A stretch of DNA of 64,000 bases from Sitta carolinensis (GCA_032173965.1 CM063299.1:372001-436000), one strand, 5' to 3'; positions 13,101 to 24,385 are shown, counted from the first letter of the stretch. Notes: generated by a model from the letters alone, not told the origin. Translations and numbers: made by a program.

Positions 13101-16100
13101 TTTTTACCTGCCCTTCCTATGTGTAGGGGACTTGTTTCTGTGAGTTGCAGTGTTTGATGTTTTTTCTCCTCTCCCCTCCCAGGTGTTCGCTTCCCTGAGT
13201 CGAGCAAAGAGGAGGTGCAGGATCAGAAGCAGCTGCTGAAAGATGCTGCTGCGTTCCTGCTGTCATGCCAGATCCCAGGCTTGGTAAGGAGCCAGAGCCA
13301 GCAGTGCTGCTGCCCTCAGACCTTGGCTGCTCTGAGCAAGCAGTGGCACTGGTGACCTCTGAGCACTGGCTTCACCTGAGCAGCTGCAGGCCCTGACACT
13401 GGTGGGGGGCACAGGGAACACCCTGAGCCTTTCGTGCAAGGCAAGCGGGGTTTTCCATTTCCCATCTTACATCATGGCACAATTTTCTCACCTCAATCCA
13501 ACAAAAATTTTTGGCACTGGTAATTAAAGCAATTGCTAAGAGTTTGGGACAATAGAGACCACATAAGCCGTCCTCCCTAGCCCTGGGCATCCTTCACAGC
13601 TTATTGTTTTAGCTGACCCTGGCTGTGACTCAGTTGGTGACTAATAATTTGAAGTGAACTGGGAAATTGTTTTTGCTAATAGCAGTCATTAAAAACTCTT
13701 TCTGTAAGTCTTAAGCATTTTGGATGTTACCCATGTGCCTGGCCAGATAAAAAGTCCCAGTTTCTCCCTTCCTGGGACGCTTTGATGGCTAACGCAGCTG
13801 TCAGAGCTTGCACTGGAACTGGCAGGGGAGAACTCATGAGCTCTACTCTAGGAGGTCGAGGAGGTGTTGGTCTTGTGTTAGGAGAGGGTTTTCCTTGTTG
13901 GAAAGTTTCTTATGAACTCTAAATCCACTAATTCTATAGTCAGCACAACCTTCAGAACCAGCTGTTCAGTCTTTAAACAAAAAAGGAGGTGAGTGAGTCA
14001 GAAAAGGGCTCAGTGATTGTTGATTACAAGGTAGTTGATACTCCAGTATATAAACCCAAAACACTGCACAGGCCTGTGTGAAAGCAGGTTGCAAACCAGC
14101 TGCTGTAGAAGGTAGTCCTGTGCATATCAGAGAGGAGCTGCTGTTACTCCATGACGTGAATTAAACAACTGTTTATCAGCACTGCAACACAACGTAACAT
14201 GCAAGTGCCATTTATTCTTATCAGCTATGTGTGCACAGCTCCACGTACTCTTTTAATTGGAAATAGCAATTAATTAGTGACTGTGAGGCCCCTACAGAAG
14301 GATCATCCTGCTACTTGCACAAGTAGGAGTTGTTTTGCCTCTGAGAGAGTGCAGTGCTGCTCCTTTCCTGCTGAGACAGGAGTGAAACTGGCCCCAGTGG
14401 CAAGGAGCTGGCCCAGACTGGGCTGCCCTGTGTGTCCCCCCTGCCTGTGTTACTGTGGTGGTCCCTGGTGTTACAGCAGGGGTTACTCTCCAAAAGTCAG
14501 CCCAGGTAACGAGGTGCCTGCAGTGGCATCGGGGGATGCCTGCCCTGCCTTTTTCAAAATTTTTTTTTTATTGGAAGTTCTTTCCTTCATGTTTGTCCTC
14601 AGTAACCAAAGTCTGTACAATACCCTGCAGGTCAAGGACTGCCTGGATCACACAGTGCTCCCGATGGATGGGGCGACCTTGGCTGAGGCCATGCACCAGA
14701 GGGGCATCAACATGCGCTACCTGGGCAAAGTCATCAACTTCATCACCAAGACCCCCGGCCGGGCACAGCTGGATCACATCTTTGTAAGCATCAGGCTTAA
14801 CATCAGACACTTCAAACCACACTGGCATTGTTTGTCCCAAGGAGATTCACACTTGGCCAGTTGTTCTCTCTGTGTAAAAATAAACAGCTTCAAAATAGGG
14901 GAGGAGGGAGGAGGACCCATTAATGGTGGCTGGGGAGGGTTTTTTCCCAAATCCTTAATGGCTTTCATAATGTTAGGAACAGTATCTTTTGGGGTAGAGA
15001 ATTGCTTCAGGGATTCCCAAAATGTCATAGTGAGTAAGACAGTTGGATTTTCAGCCATGCATTTTTTAAGCCTCTAAGACACATCTGGACTTTGAATCAA
15101 ACTCTGAAGCGTTGTGAGTGTGGCTGCCCAGAAGCAGGCAGGGGCTGGGCTGTGGCAGCCCCTGAAGCACTGCTGGAGCTGTGCTGAGCCACACCCGTGG
15201 CTTGGCACCAGGCACAGAGGTGCCAGGGGCTCTTCACTGGCTCCAGGAGGGCTGTCAAATGCTTTTGCAGTTCTTTGCTACAAGGAAAATAGCGTATCTT
15301 CTGCAGATCTTGCTAAAAGACCGTTTCAAAAGCCCAGTGTATTTTTTCCATTTTCTTGCCAATGGACTCAGTCTGTTCTTTATTCCTTTGGGCAGAAAAT
15401 TGGAATCAGTGAGTTGATTACTCGATCAGCCAAACACATCTTCAAGACGTACCTCCAGGTATGACCTGCAGTCTGACCTCTTGCCTCATGTGTCCTCCCT
15501 AATGACTTTTATCCACAAACAGAGCTGTTTGGGGTTCTCCTCTCATTAGGCAGTTCCTGGGGGTTGCATGGCAACGAGAAGTACAAGCTCATTAGCACTG
15601 AAATAGGTACAGGCCTGTGTATGTAAGGGAAAACAAGTTCCCACTTGAAGAAAGCTTTCTCAGAAAGCAATCATTCATGCTTTTCCTCCCCAGATCCTCA
15701 CTCATTATATTGGAGGCTTTTAAAAGTGAAATCACAGCTTGTTTTCCTTGTAATACCTTTTCCTCTTAAACAGTATTGCTTTTGCCCTTCTAAGAAGCCT
15801 TCTCAATTGGCTCAACACAACATATCCTTGTACCTTTTCACACACAGCCTAGCAATACATCTGGTTTGGTTCCAGTACCAAAATCTTCTTTGCAGTCTTG
15901 GCTTTCTCTGTCCCAGATAGCAGCCAGAAATGTAACTACACATTTCTGCATGTAGGCATATACTTAATCCTACACTGGTGTAACTCTGTGCTGGTGCTAC
16001 TTGTACATAGTGCCTTCCTGTGCCTCTCAGCAAAGTCCCCGTTTCTGTAGGATGGGTGTGTGTGAGGCTCGGGCTTGGAGCAGTGCTGTGGATGGCAGGT

Positions 16101-19100
16101 GTCCCTCCCAGCTGACTCTGGTGTCTCACTGCAGGGTGTGGAGCTGTCAGGTTTATCTGCTGCCATCAGCCACTTCCTCAATTGTTTTCTGAGCTCCTTC
16201 CCAAATCCCATTGCCCATCTTCCAGCTGATGAGCTGGTCTCCAAGAAGAAGAATAAGAAAAGGAAAAACAGGAACCTTGGAAATGCTGATAACACTGCAT
16301 GGGCCAGCATGACCCCTCAGGAGCTATGGAAGAATATTTGTTCAGAAGCAAAAAACTATTTTGATTTCAGTCTTGAATGGTAAGTGGAGCAGGTTACCTT
16401 GGCTTGTCCGTGGATTCATCAAACTTCTGTAGTTTGATTTTTTCTGATTTGTTTTCTGTTTGAATAAAATTTGTACCCTTCAGGAACTTACACAGATCTT
16501 TAATGGAAAGAAATTGGGCAAAAAGTAGGAAGGAGGAAGTGAAATTTTAATCAGATGAAGCCTATGATGCAAAGGCAGCCATGAAAAGCAGAGGAAGAAG
16601 GGAAAGCTTTACTAAGGGTACAGAGGGGATCAGAAGGTGAGAAGCACAGGCAGTATAGTCAGAAGATGCTTGTCTGTATCAACAATGATTTAGGCTGAAG
16701 GGAGCTTCTGTTCCAAAAAAAGGACAGCTGCTCCTGTATATGAGCAGAGATGGGGAACAAGGAAGGGACACATTTTGAGTGCTGAACTGGAAGCAACAAT
16801 GAAGTGGCCCAAGAGAAAAGCCATGGCTAGTTGGACAGTAATTGTTCCCTTGTGTCAGGGACTGCTCACTCCTCACCAAGAGCTGAAGGTATTCAGCCCA
16901 ATACACTTGCAGAATGTAGGGGTTTTGTAGGGTTTCTGCAAAAGCACTGCTGTGCTCTGTAGGCTTTCACAGACCATGGGCAAACTCTGCAGTGTTAGTC
17001 TTTGTTTGAGTTAGCACCTGGCTGTACAGGGACCTGTGCCTCAGATACCCACAATGGAGCAATGTCCTTGAGCAGAAACTCCCCTGAGAGCTGAAGCTTG
17101 TGTGTGCTTTCTGCAGTGAGAATGCTGACCAAGCAGCTGAAGTGTATAATCTACAGAAAATCACCCTGCTCCGTGAAATCTCCCTCAAAACTGGAGTCCA
17201 GGTAAGATCCACATCCTCCCTCCCTTGCCATCATATCCTCTACTGAGGATCATGAAGAGTGAGTGCAATGGTTGTGCAGGCAGAGCACAAGCCCCCAGAG
17301 GTCTCTGTAGTGTTCATATTGGAATACAGGTCCCAGCTCTGAGATTTCTAATCCAGTTCCCTCTTAGCATAAACTTGCTGGCATGTCCCTTGGAAGAGCA
17401 GCTAGCCTCAGTGCAATTGCACTGCCTTCTCCCTCCTCTGTGGGCTGTGGGACAGCAGCTGGATGAGCTCTCCTGTCACGGCTTCAGTGTTGTCACAGTG
17501 GGGCCATTTTGCCATGTACAGGTGGTGGTGCACACCTAGTCTGACCACCCTGGAGAGTTCTGTCCCAGGTCATGGTACGGGAGATGTTTTGACTGTGAAT
17601 CCACGTTTAGAATTTGCCCCTTTTCTTGCCAAGCGCCTGTGGAAGTGATAACTGTGCCCTCCACTCTTTTTGGTCCTTCCAGATCCTGCTGAAGGAGTAC
17701 AACTTCGACAACAGGCACAAGCCCACTTTCACAGAAGAGGATATTCTTAACATCTTCCCTGTAGTGAAGCATGTAAACCCCAAAGCCTCCGATGCTTTCC
17801 ACTTCTTCCAGAGCGGGCAAGCAAAAGTTCAGCAAGGTACAGACACCAGGAGCCTCTACCTCTCAGGATGATCACTGATAATGGGAGGAGCAGGGAGTGT
17901 GGGGCATGGCCACCAGGACACCCCTGCTAACCCTGGTGGTGTGGAGAATCCTGGTCTCCATCTGGAACACTCCTGCTATAAAGCCAGCAGCAGTTAGCAA
18001 GGATGGGTCAGGGCACTGATATCCTTCCCCCAGGGTACCTGTGTCTGTGTATCCCACTGCTGGTCTCCCTTCCTGTCTCCAGCAGTGTCAGGGGTTATTT
18101 TATACATTATATATATATATATATGGATATACCTTCTTTTCAGGTTTCTTGAAGGAGGGCTGTGAGCTCATCAATGAAGCCTTAAACCTGTTCAACAATG
18201 TGTATGGTGCTATGCATGTAGAAATCTGTGCCTGCCTGAGGCTGCTAGCTCGGCTCAACTATATCATGGGAGATTACTCAGAGGTGAGCAGGGGCTCCGA
18301 GGGGATGTCCTCAGTGCTCTCATTCCTTCCCCTGCTTGCTCAAGCTCACAGCATGGTGTGACTTGCCCTGGGTTCTGTTCTCTTCTGTTCAGGCCTTAAG
18401 CAATCAGCAGAAAGCGGTGCTAATGAGTGAGAGGGTCCTGGGCATCGAACACCCCAACACCATCCAAGAATATGTGAGTATGGGGAGCTGGGGCAGCAGC
18501 AGCACCTCAGGGGTCTGGCTGCACTCTGGGAGCCTTAGTTCATGTCTGCAGCTGGAAAACAGTTGCACTTTCCTCTCTTGTGCAGCTTTCTTTCCAGAAT
18601 GCTCCACTTTATCATCTCTTATGGTCCTGCAAAGTGAAAAGCTGAGTCTGTCCTGCATGCTCACTATTTGTTCTGCTGAAGTAGTGTTTCCAGTGTTTGT
18701 CTGCTCCATCTTTACTTAGATATATTAATTCTTGTGGCTTTGGCCCTGGGCTTATGTCAAAAACAAAAAGAGGAAAGAATCCTCCCCAAAACACGGTCAG
18801 AATATGACATACATGTGCAAGTCAAGTTGGAAATATTCCACAGTGGGTGTTAAGAGAAACTGAAACAAAACACACACTCACTGCTGTGACCTCAGGGACA
18901 CCTCAGTGTGACTGTGCTGACTGTGCATCAGCCAGCAGACTGGACTTTCCGAAGTGGCTGAAGTTCTTCTTTAACCAGGAAGACTTTATCCATGTGCAGC
19001 TGAGGAAAGGAGTGGAGAGATTAGTTTCCTTTACATTAATGCTGAGTCCCTTCTCTTGTCCCAGATGCACCTGGCTCTGTACTGCTTTGCAAACAGCCAA

Positions 19101-22100
19101 CTCTCCACAGCACTGAACCTTCTGTACCGTGCACGCTACCTCATGCTGTTGGTATTTGGGGAGGATCACCCAGAAATGGCACTCTTAGATGTAAGTAATT
19201 TGTTTAAGAGTCTTCAGGTTCCTAATATCTGAGAAATCTCTTGGTCTTTAAGATACCCACATGATGGCTGTTAAAAGCAAACATTTAGGCAGTGCTTTTC
19301 CTCCCTGGGTTGTTACTGGTCGGTGCCATCAGATGAAGGAAAAAAGGAGTCTGACACTTTAGCTGGGAGGGTCAGCCTTTGTGCTGAGCTCTGCACTGGG
19401 TTACTGCAGAGAGAGTTTGAGCACCTGCAATCCTTAGGAAAACTCTTTTGTTTATGATGTTCTTGTTGCATTGGCATAAACTGGAGGGTGTTACCTCCCT
19501 TATGCCTGGATTGTTTGGGCTAAGCTCCCACGGGGGACGATGGTCCCTGTCACTTGTTAGTTACTGCTGCAGGGACTGGCCAGGGGCTGCAGCCCTTCTG
19601 GCAGTGGCACAGCTGCAGTGGGGTCCTGCTCTGTGAACTGTGAACTGTAGTGTCAGTGTGTCTTTCCTGATGCCTGCTTGGCTTCTCTGTGCAGAACAAC
19701 ATTGGCCTGGTGCTCCATGGGGTCATGGAGTATGACCTGTCCCTCCGGTTCCTGGAGAACGCCTTGGCCATCAGCTCCAAGTATCACGGCTCCAAGTCTT
19801 TGAAGGTTGCACTGAGGTGAGGCAGGGTGGGGTACTGGGCTGGGTCCTTGCTGTCAGAGCAAGCACAGTCACCCAGTGCTCACACGGGAGGGTCTGGGCT
19901 TGAGAACTGGATATTCAGTCTTGTCCCAGAGTCAAGGTCATGGTGCAGTATCTCAGTTTGTTATTTCAAAAGATGGCAGTCCGTTCTTAATGTTGGTTGT
20001 GGGATTTGCTGTGATGCTGCTTGCTTGAAAAACCTGTCAGGATGCCCCTGGTCCCTGTGGACTCTCAACAGAAAAATGTATGCAGGGAGAGCCTGTAAGG
20101 GAATTACACTGGGAGACAGGGACAGTGTGATAAATGCTCATGTTTAATTGTTCCAGCCCTCAGGGAGGGATCTTTGAGAATCATTTAATGTGCTTGTGGC
20201 CTTTGCCATAAAGTCCTGTATTTGAATAAAAACCCTGTGTGGGTTCTGTGTATTCCCAGGGGAGCTGGTTCTCGTGACACCTGTAGGACCTGCTGCCAGT
20301 GCCCACTGCTGCAGTGCTGGATGCCCTCTGTCCTTCAGTGCAGAACTGGCTCTGTCAGCCAGGCATGGCCTACTCCCAGGCCTTGCTGCCACATCACAGC
20401 CATCTGTTCTCCATCAGGCTGCAAATGAACCTGATTAAACACCTGCAAGAGCCTGCCTTGTTTTCCAGTGGCTGATGAATGTGCAGGCTCCAGAGAGTCT
20501 TCAGCTGTCCCTCAGTGGCATCGGGTCCCTGGAGAGACCCATCCCCTCCCACCGTCAAACACTGCCAAACCCAGCAATTTCTTTTTCATTCCAGATGCAC
20601 AAAGGCCAACAGTCCAAGGCAAGTCAGCTCTCCCAGCTGGCAAGAGCCCAGGGGACTCAGGGCTGGCTCTGCCTGAGGGCTTGGGGCTGCTGCCTTCCTC
20701 TCCAGTTAATAAATCCAGCCCCAAGGTATTCCCATGGATGTGCATCTCTCTTCAGTTCACTGCTATGGCCTTCAGCTTTTCTGGATGCAGGACAAAAGAT
20801 GCCCAGCTCAGTCTTTACCTCTGTAGGTCACTTCTCAGCATTCCAACTAAAATCCAACCTAATGAGCATAGTATTGGAATCCTCAGCTGGTCTGGGAAGA
20901 AGTAGCTCCCAGGGTGCTGCATTCAATCTCCTTTCACACTTGTGTTAAGACTTTATGGCACAGTCACGCTCACTGCAGCACAGAAATGTTTCTTCTTCAG
21001 AGAAGTGACTCCACCCTTTTCCTTCCCTCAGCCACCACTTGGTTGCCCGAGTGTACGAGAGCAAAGCAGAGTTCCGGTCGGCTCTGCAGCATGAGAAGGA
21101 AGGCTACACCATCTACAAGAACCAGGTGATGAGTGGCCTGGCACTTGTGAGCTGTCACTGCAGGGCCAGAACTGAGCAGTTCCACTGCAAACCAGTGCCC
21201 AGCCTGGGCCTTGGCGAGGCCTTTCCTGCAAACAGCTCTGAGCAGATGCCAGGGAGTCATTGTAGGGCCAGGGCAGAATTGCTGCCCTGTGCAGTAACTG
21301 CCCACTGCTATGCCAGGACTCTTTGCTCAGCTTCCTGCAAGGGTGTTCATGCTCTACCAGTGGCTGGACAAGCAATTCTGTCACGGCATGGCCCCGTGTC
21401 CTGGTGGGGCCTGGAAAAAGCCCACATCTTCTTCCCATGTTTTGTGCCACTAGTCTTTCAATACCAGCTCCAAACTGGTTTGGTTGTGAGCTCTGAGCCT
21501 GGCTGCTGCTCAGTGAAAGTCCTGCCCAGCCTGGGGCTGTCTGAGCACGTCTGCACGCGGTGACTCAGCTGGGCTGGCTGAGGGCACAGCCCAGTGCGGG
21601 GAATGCTGGAATACTGGTCGGGGGGGGAGATGCTAGGATACTGCTCCTGGAAGAAGAGCACAGGTATGTTCCCTGGGTTGGGTCCTGCTCTCACTTGTGA
21701 TGTTGAACCTTTTCTTTTCCCCATTTCCCTTCAGCTCGGTGAACACCATGAAAAGACCAAAGAGAGCTCCGAGTACTTGAAATACCTGACGCAGCAAGCG
21801 GTCGCTCTGCAGCGCACAATGAACGAGATCTACAAGAATGGCTCCAATGCCAACATCATGCCACTGAAGGTAACCTGGAGCACTGGGGGTCGTGCTGTGC
21901 CAGCAGCAAGCCGTGTCCAGCTGCTCCTGAGGGACGGGGTAGCGGCTGTCCCTTCCCAGGTCAGACCCTTCCCAGCAGAAGCCCTTGCTAGGGCAGTGGC
22001 TCAGACACTCTGTGGTGTCACCTGTGTGGATGGAGCACAGCTTTGCAGGGTACTGGGACAGCTCCTGGGGTGAGAGCCTGGCACACCTGCACACAACCCT

Positions 22101-23657
22101 ACCCTGCTGCTGACTCACTGCCAGGCAGCAGGTTGCACAACCCAGAAGTCGTTTCCTCATCCTCAAAAATGCTGTCATCTTTTTCCAGATGCTTTGTTCT
22201 CCTTCCAGGGATTTTGTGGTTGGGGAGGCTGAGCAGGGAGTGCAGAGGGGCTGTCTTACCTTACATGGAGCAGCAGTGACTGGCCCTCGTGGGCCAAACC
22301 CAGCTGCTCCTGCCTCCACACTTGGCAGAGTACCCAGCCTGAGCCATGGGTGCTCTCCCTGCCAGGCTGTACCCCAGCAGATTGGGAAAGAGGCCTCCAG
22401 CTGCAGGGAGGACAGAGTGGGGCAGTGCTCTGTGTGGGGGTGTTTCTCCCTGTGGAGAACTGGCAATAGACCTGAGGAATTCATAGCAATTAAGGGAGCA
22501 CAAGGACCTTGGATCAAATAAAAGTCCAGGGAACTGCAGCCAGTGAAGAGGCTCAAACCCATAAAAACAGCACAAAAGGGTTTACCCTTGCTAAAATACT
22601 CGAAGAGGGGTAGAAAACCCAACACATTTTGGACCTGGCACTGCAGTGTGTTTAACTGAAGTCCTGCAGGGTTCAGCAGAAGGTCCCTGCAGAGACTAGT
22701 GGGAAGCTCTAGATGGTGCTTTCCTGCTTATGGATATATAGAGGTGCATTATGTAAATTGATGCCGTTTTCTCAAACGTTGGTAAAGGGATGTGCTTAGC
22801 AGTTCAGGTCCATTCTGCGTTCTGACTCCTAAAACTTCTTTTCCCTTGTGATGTAGTTCACAGCTCCCAGTATGGCCAGTGTCCTGGAGCAGCTGAACAT
22901 TATCAATGGAATTCTCTTCATTCCACTAAGGTACAGTGATTCTTCTGGGTCATGCTTTTAGAAATCAAGTCTGTATTGTCTTAGTTCACGAGAGCAGAAA
23001 CCAGCTCCCCGGGATTTGTTTGTTTCAGCCAAGATCCCAATTCAGGCCTTGATTAGCATCGTCAAGATCACTGTAAACAGCAGGACTCTTAGACTTTTTT
23101 GTTTTAATTATTATGGATTGTCTTTTATACTTCTAGTTGAAAATTTGATTGGGATGATGGTGGAAATAGATGACCTCAGCCAAGGCTGTTGTTCTAAGAC
23201 TGCAAATAATCATTGGTGGTAGAAATGCAGCATCAGCAGCTGGAGGCTGCCTATCCATCAGCGAGATGAACCCCCTGCTCTGCCCCAGCCCCACTGAGGG
23301 AGCACATCCTGGTGCTTCTTTGTTCAAAGCCAGCCAGCAAACTGGGCCCTGGCTGTGCTCAGGCATGGCCGAGCTGTGGGGGAGGGAGGTGCAAGCAGTG
23401 TCCCCCTATAGAACATCACCTGGTCCTGGTGCTTTGCCATTCCCACGGCCAGTCTAATGTCTGCTCCCCTTCCTGCTTTCCTCTTCAGCCAAAAAGACTT
23501 GGAGAACCTTAAAGCTGAGGTGCAGCGACGCCAGCAGCTCCAGGAAAGCATGAAAAGTGGGGAACAGCTGGAAACAGAGGACAAAGCTGTGGAAGAGAAA
23601 GAGGCTGAGCCACGCATGCCTTCCGCTGCCATCCCCTTAACACAGAGCTCTGCTTAA
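3997..23657 (+). CDS. CLUH: CLUH, clustered mitochondria protein homolog (25 coding exons)
   Basis: CLUH is a large cytosolic RNA-binding protein. It binds mRNAs of nuclear-encoded mitochondrial proteins, supports their translation and stability, and its loss makes mitochondria cluster near the nucleus. Joined exons: 3997-4170, 5695-5866, 6025-6168, 6365-6492, 7130-7284, 8112-8237, 9054-9201, 9923-10015, 10262-10956, 11488-11705, 12270-12374, 13183-13283, 14631-14783, 15396-15458, 16135-16379, 17117-17201, 17683-17836, 18144-18283, 18393-18473, 19065-19190, 19695-19816, 21032-21125, 21735-21869, 22857-22930, 23489-23657. They total 3900 nt, 1299 residues plus stop; human CLUH is about 1309. 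Order along the protein: acidic N-terminus, CLU N-terminal domain (about 35-115), central Clu domain (about 325-570), an acidic low-complexity linker (about 620-690), the eIF3-p135-like region, a lysine-rich patch at about 862-869 (KKKNKKRK), then TPR repeats (about 970-1140). Domain limits are from family knowledge. All introns are GT-AG except intron 2, which is GC-AG. The true start may lie further upstream. Confidence 0.96.
5695..5866 (+). CDS. CLUH: CLUH exon 2 (CLU N-terminal domain)
   Basis: Begins in frame with [14 protein letters not shown], directly continuing exon 1. The donor reads AAG|GCAAGT: GC replaces the usual GT. Using it restores the codon GAG with exon 3 and gives the family sequence [12 protein letters not shown], so the GC-AG assignment is forced by the protein. 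Confidence 0.95.
6025..6168 (+). CDS. CLUH: CLUH exon 3
   Basis: Acceptor CTCATCAG, donor GTACGG. Encodes [19 protein letters not shown] and [19 protein letters not shown], a very conserved part of the family. Splits a glycine/aspartate junction with exon 4 (LGDSGKRKK). Confidence 0.96.
6365..6492 (+). CDS. CLUH: CLUH exon 4
   Basis: Acceptor CCATTCTAG, donor GTAGAG. Encodes a basic SGKRKK start, then [13 protein letters not shown] and LQPQNRDWK, all recognisable CLUH segments. Ends on a codon boundary. Confidence 0.96.
7130..7284 (+). CDS. CLUH: CLUH exon 5
   Basis: Acceptor TGCTGTAG, donor GTGAGT. Encodes [19 protein letters not shown] and ends in STRGFYLNQ, with the glutamine codon split by the intron. 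Confidence 0.96.
7361..7382 (+). repeat. Poly(T) run, 22 bases
   Basis: Uninterrupted T22 in CLUH intron 5, about 75 bases past the donor. No element boundaries are visible around it, so it is best read as a simple repeat. Confidence 0.9.
8112..8237 (+). CDS. CLUH: CLUH exon 6
   Basis: Acceptor CTCTTGCAG, donor GTAGCA. Encodes [19 protein letters not shown] and [13 protein letters not shown], ending within the arginine codon completed by exon 7. Confidence 0.96.
9054..9201 (+). CDS. CLUH: CLUH exon 7 (start of Clu domain region)
   Basis: Acceptor AAACTAG, donor GTACTG. Encodes [18 protein letters not shown] and [18 protein letters not shown]. Near-identity to the mammalian protein here makes the call secure. 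Confidence 0.97.
9923..10015 (+). CDS. CLUH: CLUH exon 8
   Basis: Acceptor CTCTTGCAG, donor GTAACT. Encodes [18 protein letters not shown] and [13 protein letters not shown]; whole codons at both ends. Confidence 0.97.
10262..10956 (+). CDS. CLUH: CLUH exon 9 (central Clu domain)
   Basis: Largest exon, 695 nt, holding most of the Clu domain. Acceptor TGCCTCCAG, donor GTGAGC. Contains [53 protein letters not shown] and [20 protein letters not shown], ending in FVEHR with the arginine codon split. The sequence is almost invariant among vertebrates as far as I can recall. Confidence 0.98.
11488..11705 (+). CDS. CLUH: CLUH exon 10 (acidic linker)
   Basis: Acceptor TTGGTGCAG, donor GTATTT. Starts [15 protein letters not shown], then becomes an acidic, Ser/Glu/Asn-rich low-complexity linker (about residues 630-670), then [13 protein letters not shown]. 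The linker is the part of the protein most different from the mammalian sequence. Confidence 0.95.
12270..12374 (+). CDS. CLUH: CLUH exon 11
   Basis: Acceptor CTGCTGCAG, donor GTACGT. Encodes [19 protein letters not shown] and [12 protein letters not shown], with a glycine codon split at the 3' end. Confidence 0.96.
13183..13283 (+). CDS. CLUH: CLUH exon 12
   Basis: Acceptor CCCTCCCAG, donor GTAAGG. Encodes [19 protein letters not shown] and [14 protein letters not shown]. Ends on a codon boundary. Confidence 0.96.
13284..14630 (+). other. CLUH: CLUH intron 12
   Basis: About 1.35 kb of non-coding DNA between exons 12 and 13. I see no repeat family, RNA gene or extra exon in it. There is a T-run just before the next exon, near 14562-14570. 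Confidence 0.8.
14631..14783 (+). CDS. CLUH: CLUH exon 13
   Basis: Acceptor TACCCTGCAG, donor GTAAGC. Encodes [19 protein letters not shown] and [16 protein letters not shown], whole codons at both ends. Confidence 0.96.
15396..15458 (+). CDS. CLUH: CLUH exon 14 (63 nt)
   Basis: Short in-phase exon, acceptor TTTGGGCAG, donor GTATGA. Encodes [20 protein letters not shown] followed by Q. Its removal would not shift the frame, so it could be skipped, though I see no evidence that it is. Confidence 0.95.
16135..16379 (+). CDS. CLUH: CLUH exon 15 (lysine-rich patch)
   Basis: Acceptor CACTGCAG, donor GTAAGT. Encodes [19 protein letters not shown], then a strongly basic [11 protein letters not shown] stretch at about residues 861-871, then [20 protein letters not shown]. 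The basic patch resembles a nuclear localisation signal; since CLUH is cytosolic, RNA contact is the more likely role (inference). Confidence 0.96.
17117..17201 (+). CDS. CLUH: CLUH exon 16
   Basis: Acceptor TTTCTGCAG, donor GTAAGA. Encodes [20 protein letters not shown] and ISLKTGVQ. Confidence 0.95.
17683..17836 (+). CDS. CLUH: CLUH exon 17
   Basis: Acceptor CCTTCCAG, donor GTACAG. Encodes [20 protein letters not shown] and [19 protein letters not shown], entering the TPR region. Confidence 0.96.
18108..18126 (+). repeat. (TA)n microsatellite
   Basis: Short TA dinucleotide run in CLUH intron 17 that ends only about 18 bases before the exon 18 acceptor, so it sits where the branch point is expected. 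Length variation here could affect splicing (inference). Confidence 0.85.
18144..18283 (+). CDS. CLUH: CLUH exon 18 (TPR)
   Basis: Acceptor CTTCTTTTCAG, donor GTGAGC. Encodes [20 protein letters not shown] and the helix [16 protein letters not shown], a typical TPR helix pair. Confidence 0.96.
18393..18473 (+). CDS. CLUH: CLUH exon 19 (TPR)
   Basis: 81-nt in-phase exon, acceptor CTGTTCAG, donor GTGAGT. Encodes [20 protein letters not shown] and PNTIQEY. Confidence 0.95.
19065..19190 (+). CDS. CLUH: CLUH exon 20 (TPR)
   Basis: Acceptor TTGTCCCAG, donor GTAAGT. Encodes [20 protein letters not shown] and [20 protein letters not shown], a TPR of the kinesin-light-chain style. Confidence 0.96.
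19695..19816 (+). CDS. CLUH: CLUH exon 21 (TPR)
   Basis: Acceptor CTGTGCAG, donor GTGAGG. Encodes [20 protein letters not shown] and [12 protein letters not shown]; the serine codon is completed by exon 22. Confidence 0.96.
19817..21031 (+). other. CLUH: CLUH intron 21
   Basis: About 1.2 kb of non-coding DNA. It contains AATAAA hexamers (for example near 20225 and 20707), which could act as premature poly(A) signals, but nothing shows that they are used. Confidence 0.75.
21032..21125 (+). CDS. CLUH: CLUH exon 22 (TPR)
   Basis: Acceptor TTCCCTCAG, donor GTGATG. Encodes [20 protein letters not shown] and [11 protein letters not shown]. Confidence 0.96.
21735..21869 (+). CDS. CLUH: CLUH exon 23
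   Basis: Acceptor CCCTTCAG, donor GTAACC. Encodes [19 protein letters not shown] and [17 protein letters not shown], ending in MPLK. Confidence 0.96.
22857..22930 (+). CDS. CLUH: CLUH exon 24
   Basis: Acceptor TGATGTAG, donor GTACAG. Encodes [20 protein letters not shown], then FIPL with a serine codon completed by exon 25. Confidence 0.95.
23489..23657 (+). CDS. CLUH: CLUH exon 25 (C-terminus and stop)
   Basis: Acceptor CCTCTTCAG. Encodes [19 protein letters not shown] and then a Glu/Lys-rich tail, ending with TAA at 23655-23657. The tail after about residue 1265 is low-complexity and differs from mammals, as is usual for this protein. Confidence 0.95.
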
Positions 23658-24324
23658 CGTGTACCTCGCTTTAAAAAAAAAAAAAAAGTTTAAACCACCC
23701 TTTTCTGAATCTGGCCCAGGGCCTTAGCTGCCCTTGGAGCAGCTCCTCCTTTTTGACAATGTTATTGCACTGGTACAATTAATACACAATGCAAAGAACT
23801 AATCTGAGCAATGTAATCTGTCTGCCCAAGCTTGTGTCTGCCAGGCGAGGGGAAGTGGCCGGAGGCAGCACAGACCCGTCCTGGCGCGCGGGGCCCTCCT
23901 GCCGTGTGTGTGTCCGTGTCGTGTGTGTGCACAGCAGTTATTTCTACTTTGTACATATGAATTCCAAATGAACTGTCTGGAGGAATGTAACATTTCTCAG
24001 GTCATTTTTATGTTGACTAAGGACACTGCTTTGCTAAACCAGTAAAGAACCAGCCCCATCACTGCTCCACGTTCTTGTAAAACGTGGATTCCAAGCCAAA
24101 AGATTGATTTCCCCCCAGTCACTATTCAAGATTGTGCTAAGAACAGCCATATTTGTGTCGCTGAGATGACTGAAGCCTGTGACATGTGGAAGTGGGGAAT
24201 GTACAGCATTTTCTACATCAGGATATAGCCATGGGATTCCTTTAACCATTTTTTTCTATGTTTGGTTGGCAGTTTGGCAATTCAGTGGGGTTTTGTAACA
24301 TTCACATTCTAATTTTCAAGGTAA

Positions 24325-24385
24325 AGATATAGATAGATATATATATATAGATATATATATATAGATATATATATATATATGATAT
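24325..24385 (+). repeat. (TA)n / GATA microsatellite
   Basis: About 60 bases of alternating TA interrupted at intervals by G (ATAGATAT blocks), inside the probable CLUH 3' UTR. The sequence is self-complementary and would fold as RNA into an AU hairpin. Confidence 0.9.

Noticed and set aside
20225..20712. Intronic AATAAA hexamers in CLUH intron 21
   Set aside because: Hexamers alone are frequent by chance in introns; no downstream element stands out, so I do not list them as poly(A) sites.
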